Positions 42,205 through 50,272 of a stretch of DNA of 64,000 nucleotides are shown piece after piece. The position numbers and the translations under genes are program-made. Origin of the DNA: an uncultured Collinsella sp. (GTDB taxonomy: Bacteria > Actinomycetota > Coriobacteriia > Coriobacteriales > Coriobacteriaceae). The notes under the pieces are model-generated. The model did no database searches. It saw only the letters and a program-made list of their open reading frames with translations, and was not told the DNA's origin. Position 1 is the first letter of the stretch; every line of letters starts with the position of its first letter. Location: positions 4,653 to 68,652 of the forward strand of contig CABSDO010000001.1 in the NCBI GenBank assembly GCA_902476475.1, given 5' to 3'.

Positions 42205-43347
42205 TTAGATGCGGTTCATCTGAGCGGCGACTTTGTTGTACCAGTCCTGCCACGTGGGCGGGCAGTACTTTTTGGCCGCTGCCGGGGTAAGGGTGGAGCC
42301 ATAGTTGGCGCCCAGATAGGCAACGTGAGCGGAGATGCCCTCGCTCCAGCTGCCAAAGCTGCGCCAACCGCCGCCACGTGCACTCCAGCCCCAGGCGTTG
42401 TAGGAATTGGCGCAATAAGCACCCTTGGTGCTCTCGATGCAGGCGATAGCGGGGGACCAACGGGGGTCGACACCGGTATTCCAAGCGGCGACGGCAAAGT
42501 TGTAGCCCTGGCCTGCCATGGGGGAGCCGGCGAGAAAATTGTCGATGCGGCTCGTCCACTCATTAATGAACGAATCGTAATCGGAGCTACCGGTATTGGC
42601 GTTGTTCACCGTGGTGTCGATGGTGGTGTTGGTGTTGGTGGCCTGGCTGCTGGAATTGCTGCCGCTTACGCCCTCGCCCGAGAGCTTCTCGGCGGCAGCG
42701 GCCTTATCGGCCTCAAGCTTGGCAAGCTCAGCGGCATTTTCCTGCTCGGCTTTTGCCTGTGCCTCGCTGCGGAGCTGCTGGGCCTGCGTCAGCGCATCCT
42801 CGGCGTTTTTCTGCTCTGCCTCAAGCTGTGACTTGGCCTGCTGGAGCTCGGCCTTGTTCTGCTCGAGTTCGGTTTGCATGTTATTGAGCTCTTCGATCTC
42901 GTCGACGCTCGAGCTCGTGATCTGGTTGGTGTATTTGCAGGTCGTGATGAACTCACCCAGGCTCTGCGTGTTGACCAGGAAGGTCACGATGGGATTGGTG
43001 CCCTTCTGATACTTGTACAGATCGCGCATGGCGGAGCTTGCCTTGGCCTGCTGCTCGGGAAGCTTGGCCTCGATTTCCTCGATGCTTGCCTCATTGGAGT
43101 CAATCTGCTTTTGCAGGTCATCGAGTTTGGTGCGGGCGTCGTTGTAGGCGCTCGTGGCGGCTTCGATCTTCTGCTGGGCTGCGGAAAGCTGGTCCTGCGT
43201 TGCCAGTTTGACCAGAAGACCATGAAACGCCGCAACGGGGGAGAGCATCGGCGTGGCCGTCAGCGCAACGGCGAGCGCGGCGCTCGTGATGATACGAGCC
43301 GGCTTCGACGCAATGAGCGCTGCGGTGCGATGATTCGAATGCTGCAT
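42205..43347 (-). CDS. Secreted coiled-coil cell-wall hydrolase (lysozyme-like C-terminus)
   Basis: This 380-residue protein has a signal peptide (about 1-40), long coiled coils (about 50-215, PcsB/CwlO-like, with DLYKYQKGTNPIVTFLVNTQ), a Ser/Thr/Asn linker, and a C-terminal domain with AVAAWNTGVDPRWSPAIACI, ESTKG, SYNAWGW, SEGISAHVAYL. The Glu in IESTKG is a candidate catalytic acid of a lysozyme-superfamily fold. A role in septal or wall turnover is likely. The ATG at 43347 follows AGAGGGACTGG. The long leader carries repeated TCAA(C/G)TT sites. Confidence 0.82.
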   Translation of the reverse strand: MQHSNHRTAALIASKPARIITSAALAVALTATPMLSPVAAFHGLLVKLATQDQLSAAQQKIEAATSAYNDARTKLDDLQKQIDSNEASIEEIEAKLPEQQAKASSAMRDLYKYQKGTNPIVTFLVNTQSLGEFITTCKYTNQITSSSVDEIEELNNMQTELEQNKAELQQAKSQLEAEQKNAEDALTQAQQLRSEAQAKAEQENAAELAKLEADKAAAAEKLSGEGVSGSNSSSQATNTNTTIDTTVNNANTGSSDYDSFINEWTSRIDNFLAGSPMAGQGYNFAVAAWNTGVDPRWSPAIACIESTKGAYCANSYNAWGWSARGGGWRSFGSWSEGISAHVAYLGANYGSTLTPAAAKKYCPPTWQDWYNKVAAQMNRI

Positions 43348-43410
43348 CCAGTCCCTCTGCAATCAATCGTAGGTTATGGTTCGAACGGTATTCTACTACT
43401 GCTTTCGACC

Positions 43411-43515
43411 TCAACTTGAACCTTAAAGGTCCCAAAGGGTCAAGTTGAACTTGAGGCTTTGGCTTTGACCTGCAGTTATGATGAATTGTTGAGAAACCAT
43501 AGAGTTCAACTTTAA
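43411..43515. promoter_or_regulatory. Repeated TCAACTTGA-like sites upstream of the wall hydrolase
   Basis: TCAACTTGA lies at 43411, the perfect palindrome TCAAGTT-G-AACTTGA at 43440-43454, and TTCAACTTTAA near 43505. Three related sites in the 234-base gap suggest a multi-site operator. Confidence 0.45.
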
Positions 43516-43581
43516 CGTTACAGAGCCCTGTTTGAGAGGAGTTTTGGGCTGTAAAAGCCATCTCAACGTGGGGTTTTATAA

Positions 43582-44214
43582 CTACAGCGTGCCCCTCTGG
43601 CGAGCCTGCTCAATCTCTTCGAGGGCCTCGGCGGGGGTGAACGAACAGGTGCCGTCGCCGAGTTTGATTACCTGGATATCGTCGCCGGCGTAGACCTCTC
43701 CGCCCTTTAGTACCACGCCGAAAACGCCCTCGTGGGGAAAGATGCAGTCGCCGGCGAGATAGTAGATGGCACAGCGTGTGTGGCAGACCTTGCCGATTTG
43801 GCTGATTTCGACAAGCACCTCGCTGCCAAGCTTGAGCTGTGTGCCCAAGGGGAGCGAGAGCAGGTTGATGCCCCGGGTTGTGAAGTTCTCTCCAAAGTCA
43901 CCCTCGTGCACATCGAGCCCGCGCGCCTGCGCCGTCTGGATAGACTCTGCGGCCAAAAAGGAAACCTGACGGTGCCAATGCCCGGCGTGTGCGTCGGAGG
44001 CGAGGCCGAATTGCTCTATAACGGTGTCGCGTCCATCGGCGACGGGCGACTTGCGTGTGCCCTTGTGTGCCGACGTGTTGATCGAGACGATGCGGGCGGG
44101 TCCGTTGTAGGCGTCGTTTGCCGTGCACAGGGGAGCGGTCGCTTTCGCGCGTTCCACCAGCTCGCGCTTCGCAGCATTGAGGATGGGATTATCGGTCGGA
44201 TGGTCTTGGGGCAC
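43582..44214 (-). CDS. MOSC-domain protein
   Basis: This 210-residue protein contains a MOSC beta-barrel with HAGHWHRQVSFLA, GDFGENFTTRGINLLSLPLG and the conserved Cys in KVCHTRCAIYYLAGDCIFP. MOSC domains carry sulfur for molybdenum-cofactor enzymes or act on N-hydroxylated compounds. No molybdenum genes are nearby. The start is a GTG at 44214 with AAAGGCG upstream; later starts are possible. Confidence 0.85.
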   Translation of the reverse strand: MPQDHPTDNPILNAAKRELVERAKATAPLCTANDAYNGPARIVSINTSAHKGTRKSPVADGRDTVIEQFGLASDAHAGHWHRQVSFLAAESIQTAQARGLDVHEGDFGENFTTRGINLLSLPLGTQLKLGSEVLVEISQIGKVCHTRCAIYYLAGDCIFPHEGVFGVVLKGGEVYAGDDIQVIKLGDGTCSFTPAEALEEIEQARQRGTL

Positions 44215-44436
44215 GTGTGCGCCTTTCGCTCGAGGATGTCAATACGCTGAATCCTACAACAACGGTAGGTTCATTGCCCATTGTCATACAACGGTGAGCG
44301 CCGCCTTCGTGCTGGACGATTGCGTCGATTGCCATAGATACGGTGGAGCTTTGGGCGCCGGCGGCTTGGCACGCTAGAATAAATCAGTTGCGCAAAGACC
44401 GCCCGTTGTGTGGGCAGTTCATGATAGGAAGTTTCC

Positions 44437-45693
44437 ATGGCATTGCAGTTTACAGAGCGCGAGTTCATCCCCGTGCTGCTCGGTGGCGACATCAACGCCT
44501 ACTCGGTGGCGCGCGCCTTCTACGAGGAGTACCAGGTCAAGAGTCTGGTCTTTGGCAAGTACCAGACGGGCCCTGCGTATCGAAGCCAGATTATCGACTA
44601 CACGCCCAATGTCGACATCGATACCATGCCCGTGATGCTCGAGACCGTCAACGGCATTGCCCAGGCGCATGCCGATAAGACGATCGTCCTGATGGGCTGT
44701 GGCGATAACTATGTTGCCCTCGTGGCTCAGGCCAAGGATGCCCATGAGTTGGCGGATAACATCGTCGCGCCTTACGCTCCCTATAGCATGCTTGAACAGT
44801 GTCAGAAGAAGGAGATCTTCTACGAGCTGTGCGAGAAGCATGGCGTGCCCTATCCGCACACGTTTACCTTTACCAAGGCGATGCTCAATGCCCAGGGTGA
44901 GGCGCCTGCCGAAGTGCTCGACCAGATCGATTTTCCTTACCCGATGATTCTGAAGCCTTCTGACGGCATCATGTGGTGGCAGCATGAGTTCGAGGGCCAG
45001 AAAAAGGCCTATGAGATTGCCGACCGCGCCGAGCTGGAACAGGTCATTCGCGATTCGTATGCCAGCGGCTATACCGACGATCTGATCTTGCAGGATCGCG
45101 TGCCCGGCAACGACGAGTACATGCGCGTGCTCACCAGCTATTCCGACCGCAACGGCAAGGTGCGCATGATGTGCCTGGGCCATGTGCTGCTCGAGGAGCA
45201 TCAGCCTCACGGCGTCGGCAACCACGCCTGTATCATCACCGAGCCCAATGACGAGCTCATGGGCGGCGTGCGCAAGCTACTCGAGGACCTGAACTTTGTG
45301 GGCTATTCCAACTTTGACGTTAAGTACGACGAGCGCGACGGCTCGTTTAAGTTCTTCGATTTCAACACGCGTCAGGGCCGCAGTAACTACTACGTCACCA
45401 ACAGCGGCTTTAACGTTGCCAAGTATGTGGTGGACGAGTATGTGTTCAACCGCCCGTTTGAGCCGGAGTTTGTGACGGCGCAGGACGAGGCGCTGTGGAT
45501 GGTCGTCCCCATGGGCGTCGTCGACAAGTACGTCAAGGATCCTGAGCTGCGCGCTAAGGTGCATCGCCTGGACAAGGAAGGCAAGGGCGCCGACCCTTCG
45601 TTTATGAAGGGCGACTTTGTCTTTAACCGCTGGCTGCGCATGTGGCACACCAAGTTGCGCCACTTTAAGCTGTTCAAGACGTATTACAAGTAG
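44437..45693 (+). CDS. ATP-grasp carboxylate-amine ligase, possible D-aspartate ligase
   Basis: This 418-residue ATP-grasp enzyme shows PVLLGGDINAYSVARAFYEEY, the ATP-binding PYPMILKPSDGIMWW, LQDRVPGNDEYMRVL and the metal site FKFFDFNTRQGRSNYY. Enzymes of this group include D-aspartate ligase, which adds D-Asp to the peptidoglycan side chain. An aspartate/glutamate racemase gene lies 84 bases downstream, which supports but does not prove D-Asp use. The ATG at 44437 follows ATAGGAAG. A cytosolic role in wall-precursor branching is inferred. Confidence 0.82.
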   Translation: MALQFTEREFIPVLLGGDINAYSVARAFYEEYQVKSLVFGKYQTGPAYRSQIIDYTPNVDIDTMPVMLETVNGIAQAHADKTIVLMGCGDNYVALVAQAKDAHELADNIVAPYAPYSMLEQCQKKEIFYELCEKHGVPYPHTFTFTKAMLNAQGEAPAEVLDQIDFPYPMILKPSDGIMWWQHEFEGQKKAYEIADRAELEQVIRDSYASGYTDDLILQDRVPGNDEYMRVLTSYSDRNGKVRMMCLGHVLLEEHQPHGVGNHACIITEPNDELMGGVRKLLEDLNFVGYSNFDVKYDERDGSFKFFDFNTRQGRSNYYVTNSGFNVAKYVVDEYVFNRPFEPEFVTAQDEALWMVVPMGVVDKYVKDPELRAKVHRLDKEGKGADPSFMKGDFVFNRWLRMWHTKLRHFKLFKTYYK

Positions 45694-45777
45694 ATGAGTG
45701 CGGCGCCCGTCCGGTTTGCATCGAGCGGGCGCGGGTATGATACGCGCAATTGCGCAAGCGTCACCAAGGAGGCGGCG

Positions 45778-46524
45778 ATGGAAAAGCTGGGAGTTATCGG
45801 CGGCATGGGCGCCGAGGCCACGTCGTATTACTACGACCAGGTGGTGCGTCATACGGCTGCTGCCTGCGATCAAGAACATATCGACATGGTGGTGCTCTCC
45901 AAGTCGACCATGCCCGACCGCACGCTGGCCATTAAGACCGGCGAGCATGCCAAACTGCTGGCGACCATGAAAGAGTGTGCCCAGGCACTCGAGTCGCTGG
46001 GCTGTGCGCACATTGCCATTCCCTGCAACACGTCACACTACTTCTACGACCAGATCCAGTCGTTTACCACAGTGCCGATTATCCACATGCCACGCGAGTC
46101 GGTTCGCTATGCCCTTGCGGGTGCGGTGATGGGGGAGTGCGAGTTCGACCCCAACCTGAGTATGCCGGCCGAGCCGGTGCACAAGATTGGCATCATGGGA
46201 ACCGACGGAACCGTGGGCGCGGGCGTCTACGGCCGCGAATGCGAGGCTGCGGGTGTTGAGGTCGTCTATCCCAGCGAGAAACGTCAGAACGATGTGATGT
46301 CGCTTATCTACGATGATGTGAAGGCCGGACGTGAGCCCGATATGGATAAGTTCGACCGCGTGATGTGGGAGTTCGCCCGTAGCGGCTGCGACCGCGTCAT
46401 TCTGGCCTGCACCGAGCTCTCGGTGCTGCAGAAGTACCGAGAGATGCCCGAGGTCACCCTCGACGCCATGGACGTCCTGGTGCGCGAATCCATCATCCGC
46501 AGCGGCGCCCCCTACCGCCTCTAG
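45778..46524 (+). CDS. Aspartate/glutamate racemase family protein
   Basis: This 248-residue cofactor-independent racemase has GVIGGMGAEATSYYYDQVV, the first catalytic Cys in IPCNTSHYFY and the second in ILACTELSVL. Both cysteines are present, as required for two-base racemisation. The ATG at 45778 follows AAGGAGG. It probably supplies D-aspartate to the upstream ATP-grasp ligase. Confidence 0.88.
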   Translation: MEKLGVIGGMGAEATSYYYDQVVRHTAAACDQEHIDMVVLSKSTMPDRTLAIKTGEHAKLLATMKECAQALESLGCAHIAIPCNTSHYFYDQIQSFTTVPIIHMPRESVRYALAGAVMGECEFDPNLSMPAEPVHKIGIMGTDGTVGAGVYGRECEAAGVEVVYPSEKRQNDVMSLIYDDVKAGREPDMDKFDRVMWEFARSGCDRVILACTELSVLQKYREMPEVTLDAMDVLVRESIIRSGAPYRL

Positions 46525-46530
46525 CTTCTG

Positions 46531-46565
46531 ACCTGCCAAAAAGGGACAGGTTTATTTTGGTAGGT
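46531..46565. repeat. GGGACAG-type hairpin repeat
   Basis: ACCTGCCAAAA (46531-46541) pairs with TTTTGGTAGGT (46555-46565), one mismatch, with GGGACAGG in the loop. The sequence GGGACAGGTTTATTTTG recalls the repeats at 29898 and 31110, and GGGGACAG at 49161. Confidence 0.55.
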
Positions 46566-46583
46566 TTTATCTGGTGAAACAGT

Positions 46584-46620
46584 AAAGGCCTCGGCTCGTT
46601 TGGTGCGAGCCGAGGCCTTT
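46584..46620. terminator. Bidirectional terminator
   Basis: AAAGGCCTCGGCTCG pairs perfectly with CGAGCCGAGGCCTTT around a 7-base loop; convergent genes flank it. Confidence 0.9.
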
Positions 46621-46649
46621 TGCGTTGGGCGGTTGCTGTCGGTGGTGAA

Positions 46650-47396
46650 CTAGAACAGGAAACCGATGGCGATGAGGGCGATGCTGACGATGAGCACGGC
46701 GATGTCCAGGCCCTTGATGGGGTAGCGCTTGTACGAGCTGGCGCGCGTACGCAGGTAGAAGCCGCGCTGTTCTGCCGCCAAGGCTGTGGCATCGGTCTTG
46801 CCCACGCTCGAGATGAGCAGTGGCACGCACAGTGGCAGCATGAGCTTAAGCTTCTTGATGGGGTTCTTGGTGTCGTACTCGACGCCGCGTGCGGTCTGCG
46901 CCTCCATGATGGCGTTCATCTCCTGACCAAACACCGGCACAAAGCGCAACGCCGTGGTAAAGGTGAAGGCATAGCGATACGGCACGTGCAGCACCTCGAC
47001 GCAGGCGTTGGCAAGGTCGTTGAGTTTGGTCACCATGAGCATGAGGATGAGTGGTAACGCCACGCTCAGTAGGCGCAGACAGGCCTTCGATCCCGTGATG
47101 AGGCCCGTGTCGGTGATAAAGCCCCACACCACGTTGCCATCGCGCATAAAGGCCAGCTGGAGCACCAGCATGATAAGCGCGAGCGGAATCAGCAACTTGA
47201 GCAGCGAGAACAGACGGTCGACGACGCCGGCATAGGCACCCAGCGCAAGGGTGAGTGCCAAAAAGCCCAGCAGCGCCACGTAGGTGTCGGACAAAAAGAT
47301 GCCGACGATGATGGCGGCGGCGAGGCCCAGTTTGACGACGGGGTTTAGGCGATGCAGCAGTGTATCGCCCGGCATGTAGTCGATGACGTTAACCAC
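46650..47396 (-). CDS. ECF transporter T component (EcfT)
   Basis: This protein of about 248 residues has five or six membrane helices and the two EcfT coupling motifs, TARGVEYD (about residue 170) and EQRGFYLRTRASS (about 215). The start is probably GTG 47396, overlapping the ATPase stop with AAGGAG 10 bases upstream; ATG 47375 or ATG 47429 are alternatives. It forms the energy-coupling module with the fused ATPase at 47389-49140 and the S component at 49299-49871. Confidence 0.9.
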   Translation of the reverse strand: MVNVIDYMPGDTLLHRLNPVVKLGLAAAIIVGIFLSDTYVALLGFLALTLALGAYAGVVDRLFSLLKLLIPLALIMLVLQLAFMRDGNVVWGFITDTGLITGSKACLRLLSVALPLILMLMVTKLNDLANACVEVLHVPYRYAFTFTTALRFVPVFGQEMNAIMEAQTARGVEYDTKNPIKKLKLMLPLCVPLLISSVGKTDATALAAEQRGFYLRTRASSYKRYPIKGLDIAVLIVSIALIAIGFLF

Positions 47397-49140
47397 GGTG
47401 GACCATCTCCTTGGTAATTCGAACGACATCGGTGACCTCGCTCACCTGCGCAAAAGCGGGCGAGACGGAAGATGCCAGACGGCGCGAGAGTTCGATGACC
47501 TGGGGCGGCTCAACGTAGGCATGCTGCATGAGTTCGATGTTCGAGAACAGCTCGTGCGTGCGGCCGCGGTCGAGGATGCGACCGTCGGCCATTACCACAA
47601 TGCGCTCGGCAAAATCCGAGACGACTTCCATATCGTGGCAGACCATGATGACGGCGCAACCGCGCTCGGCCATGGTGCGTACCGTTTCCATCACGGTCAT
47701 GCACTCGCGGTAGTCCAAGCCGCTCGTGGGCTCGTCGAGCACGACGATCTTGGGCTCAACCACTACGACGGAGGCAAGTGCCACCATTTGTCGCTGGCCA
47801 CGCGAAAGCGAGAACGGTGCCTCGTCGGCGGGCAGACCAAAGCGGTCGATGACCAGCTGGGCGCGGCGCAGCGCCTCGGCACGGTCCATGCCGCCCAGCT
47901 CCAAGCCAAAGGCGACCTCGTCGAGCACGGTATCCTTGCAGATCTGGCGGTCGGGGTTTTGGAAGAGCGGTGCGACCTCGCGGGCAATGCGGCTCGTGGG
48001 GACGGTTGCAGTATCCAGGCCCGTAACGCGCACGCTGCCCGAGGCGGGCTTAAGCAGGCCCGTGAGCAGCTTGGTGAGCGTGGTCTTGCCGGCACCGTTC
48101 TGGCCGACGATGCCCACGAGCTCGCCAGGATAGAGCGTCAGGCTAAGGTCGTGTACGGCGGCGCCGCCATTGGGATAGGCAAACTCAACATGGTCGAAGG
48201 TGAGTACGGGTTCGGCGTCCTTGGCATGAGGACGCAACGACGGTGCATGCGGGGAACCGGCGGGCGCCTGGGCTTCGATAGCCGCGCGTGCGGGGTCGAC
48301 GATGCCCGAAATCAGGCGCTCGGCCTCGTCGACATCCAAGCAAGGAGTACCGCTTACTAGACCATCGGTTTCGAGGCTATTGAAGATACGCGTGACGCGA
48401 GGGCAGTCGACGCCGATGGCACGAAGCTCGTCGGTATGCGCGAAGACCTCGTGTGGCTCGCCCTGCAGCGCGATTTCGCCATGGTTGAGCACGAGCACGC
48501 GGTTGCAGTACTCCGAGAGCAGGGCGACCTTTTGCTCAACGACGACGATGGTGATTCCAAGTGCGCGGTTTGCCTCACGCAGCGTCTCGAAGACCAACGT
48601 GGAGCTGGCGGGGTCGAGTGCCGCGGTGGGCTCGTCTAGAACCAAGACGCGCGGGCGCATGGCGAGGATGGCGGCGATGGCTACCTTTTGCTTCTGTCCG
48701 CCCGAGAGCGTGGCGATCTCGCGGTCGCGCAGGTCGCTGATGCCGACGGTCTCGAGCGTTTCGCTCACGCGCTGCTCGATCTGGTCGTGGGGAACGCCAA
48801 AGTTCTCGAGGCCAAAGAGCATCTCGTCCTCGACGATCGAAGCGACCATCTGCGTGTCGATATCCTGTAGCACACTGCCGACGATTTGCGACACGTCGGC
48901 GAGCGAGACTTCGCAGGTGTCGTGGCCGTCGACCATAACGGACCCAAAGAACGTGCCGGTGTAGTGGTGGGGCACGGCGCCCGACAGGCAGGCGGCAAGC
49001 GTGGACTTGCCGGCGCCCGAGGGCCCGATGATGCCGATGAAATCTCCCTTGTTCACGCTGAGCGAGATGTGGCTGAGCGCCTGCTCGGTTTGCGTGCCAT
49101 AGGAGAACGAGACATCGTCGACGTTGATGATCGTTTCCAT
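47389..49140 (-). CDS. ECF transporter ATPase, two fused ABC domains (EcfA-EcfA)
   Basis: This 583-residue protein carries two ATPase domains: Walker A GPSGAGKS and GQNGAGKT, signatures LSGGQ and LSRGQ, Walker B VLVLDEP and IVVLDEP. The linker near residues 255-305 is polar. Fusion of the A and A' subunits is known in some ECF systems. A dedicated S gene upstream and T gene downstream on one transcript suggest a group I, single-substrate transporter. The ATG at 49140 has AAAGGTATCC upstream. A 100-base structured repeat separates it from the S gene. Confidence 0.92.
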   Translation of the reverse strand: METIINVDDVSFSYGTQTEQALSHISLSVNKGDFIGIIGPSGAGKSTLAACLSGAVPHHYTGTFFGSVMVDGHDTCEVSLADVSQIVGSVLQDIDTQMVASIVEDEMLFGLENFGVPHDQIEQRVSETLETVGISDLRDREIATLSGGQKQKVAIAAILAMRPRVLVLDEPTAALDPASSTLVFETLREANRALGITIVVVEQKVALLSEYCNRVLVLNHGEIALQGEPHEVFAHTDELRAIGVDCPRVTRIFNSLETDGLVSGTPCLDVDEAERLISGIVDPARAAIEAQAPAGSPHAPSLRPHAKDAEPVLTFDHVEFAYPNGGAAVHDLSLTLYPGELVGIVGQNGAGKTTLTKLLTGLLKPASGSVRVTGLDTATVPTSRIAREVAPLFQNPDRQICKDTVLDEVAFGLELGGMDRAEALRRAQLVIDRFGLPADEAPFSLSRGQRQMVALASVVVVEPKIVVLDEPTSGLDYRECMTVMETVRTMAERGCAVIMVCHDMEVVSDFAERIVVMADGRILDRGRTHELFSNIELMQHAYVEPPQVIELSRRLASSVSPAFAQVSEVTDVVRITKEMVHRG

Positions 49141-49191
49141 GGATACCTTTCATAGTCATTGGGGACAGTCTTTGGTGGTGAAGCACGGAGA

Positions 49192-49292
49192 CGGCTTTAC
49201 GAGGTGCCCCAGGTTGGCGCGAAAGAGGAGCGAAGCGTACTTGGGTACGCGAGCGTCGAATGAACGCCAAGATGGGGTGGCTCGTAAAGCCG
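49192..49292. repeat. Structured hairpin repeat, copy 2, inside the ECF operon
   Basis: CGGCTTTACGAG (49192-49203) pairs perfectly with 49281-49292. CCCCA 49207-49211 pairs with TGGGG 49273-49277, TTGGCG 49214-49219 with CGCCAA 49265-49270, and GCGTAC 49235-49240 with GTACGC 49245-49250. Compared with copy 1 (22619-22718), the inner stem changes TTGCCG/CGGCAA to TTGGCG/CGCCAA, keeping pairing. It could set relative levels of the S and ATPase genes. Confidence 0.75.
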
Positions 49293-49298
49293 AGCAGG

Positions 49299-49871
49299 TT
49301 AGTTGAGCTTAAGGGCCTTCTGGATGGGCAAGTAGAGGGCGCCGACCAGAATGGCGTTAAAGACGGCGGTCATGGCGACGACGGGCAACATGGCGGCGGC
49401 GAGCTCGCCGACCACGCCGAGCATGGCCATCTTGATGACCATGAAGATGACGCCGGAGACAAAGGTGGTCAGGAAGGTTGCGACAATGGCGATCGCGGGC
49501 TTGGCCTGACCGTTCTTGCCGGCGGCGTTGACGATGCCGGCCATGAGCATGGCGGCGATGCCCTCAGCGGCAAAATCGACGAACGGCGAAGTGGTGGTGA
49601 TCTGGATTACGGCAGCCGAGATGAGGCCAATGACGAGCGCCTGGCCGATGTTGGGGCGAACGACCAGGATGGTGAGGCAGAAGGCCGAGATGATGAACTC
49701 GGGGCTGATCATGCCGCCCGAGATGCCTGAGATGGCCTTGCCGACGGTGAAGTTGAGGATGAAGCCGGCGGCGAGCAGGATGGCGAGCAGGACGAGGGCG
49801 CGGACGTCGAGTTTGCCGCGGTCGGCGGTCTGGACGGTGCGGGGCTGGGTGGCGGTGGTGTTCTGAGACAT
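49299..49871 (-). CDS. ECF transporter S component, probable tryptophan transporter
   Basis: This 190-residue protein has a polar N-terminus and six predicted helices, with LAAGFILNFTVGKAISGISG and ALVIGLISAAVIQITTTSPF, the layout of small ECF substrate-binding subunits (TrpP-like). The ATG at 49871 follows AAAGGATTTTCACC. The substrate is inferred as tryptophan because a leader peptide with three Trp codons and a terminator precede the gene. The dedicated ATPase and T genes follow. Confidence 0.85.
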   Translation of the reverse strand: MSQNTTATQPRTVQTADRGKLDVRALVLLAILLAAGFILNFTVGKAISGISGGMISPEFIISAFCLTILVVRPNIGQALVIGLISAAVIQITTTSPFVDFAAEGIAAMLMAGIVNAAGKNGQAKPAIAIVATFLTTFVSGVIFMVIKMAMLGVVGELAAAMLPVVAMTAVFNAILVGALYLPIQKALKLN

Positions 49872-49945
49872 GGTGAAAATCCTTTCGGAAGGGGGGGTGC
49901 AAGAGAAAAGCGGGGGCGCGTGATGCGAATGCGATCGGGCTCGAG

Positions 49946-49980
49946 ATAGAAAAAGGCCCCCGGTCGAAACCGGAGGCCTT
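49946..49980 (-). terminator. Attenuator terminator in the ECF leader
   Basis: On the minus strand AAGGCCTCCGG and CCGGGGGCC form the stem around TTTCGA, then TTTTTC. CGGTCGA from the end of the leader peptide ORF is complementary to TCGACCG in the terminator, so an antiterminator pairing is possible. Confidence 0.75.
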
Positions 49981-50016
49981 CCAATCACCTAGAGCGCAAA
50001 AACAGGCGTGAGGGAC

Positions 50017-50085
50017 TCACTGTCGACCGATCGTATTCGCATCACGCCACCACCAGTTGTTGAGAGACTTCATCGTGTTCTTCAT
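50017..50085 (-). CDS. Tryptophan leader peptide (22 aa, Trp-Trp-Trp)
   Basis: The translation is MKNTMKSLNNWWW followed by RDANTIGRQ and TGA. AAAGGAGCCACCAAC precedes the ATG at 50085. Three consecutive TGG codons at residues 11-13 in a short ORF, followed after about 40 bases by a terminator and then a transporter gene, is the classic layout of ribosome-mediated attenuation by tryptophan. The 19-base region 50029-50047 is complementary, with one mismatch, to 49918-49936 beyond the terminator, adding an unusual long-range pairing. Confidence 0.85.
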   Translation of the reverse strand: MKNTMKSLNNWWWRDANTIGRQ

Positions 50086-50272
50086 GTTGGTGGCTCCTTT
50101 CGTGATACCGTGGCACGGTCGCACCTAGTTGCTGTTGCGCTGCACTATAGCACAGCGAAGTGCGTGCGGGGAAATCTTTTTTGAAAAGATTTCAGGCGGG
50201 TTTCCCGCCGGTCAAAAGAGCGGGCTGGGCGGGCGAGGCTGCCATTGCTGCCTTGCCCGCCCAGCTAAGACG

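Noticed and set aside
43118..43561. Minus-strand open frame spanning the wall hydrolase leader
   Set aside because: It overlaps the hydrolase signal-peptide region in another frame and the operator-like sites; it has no ribosome site.
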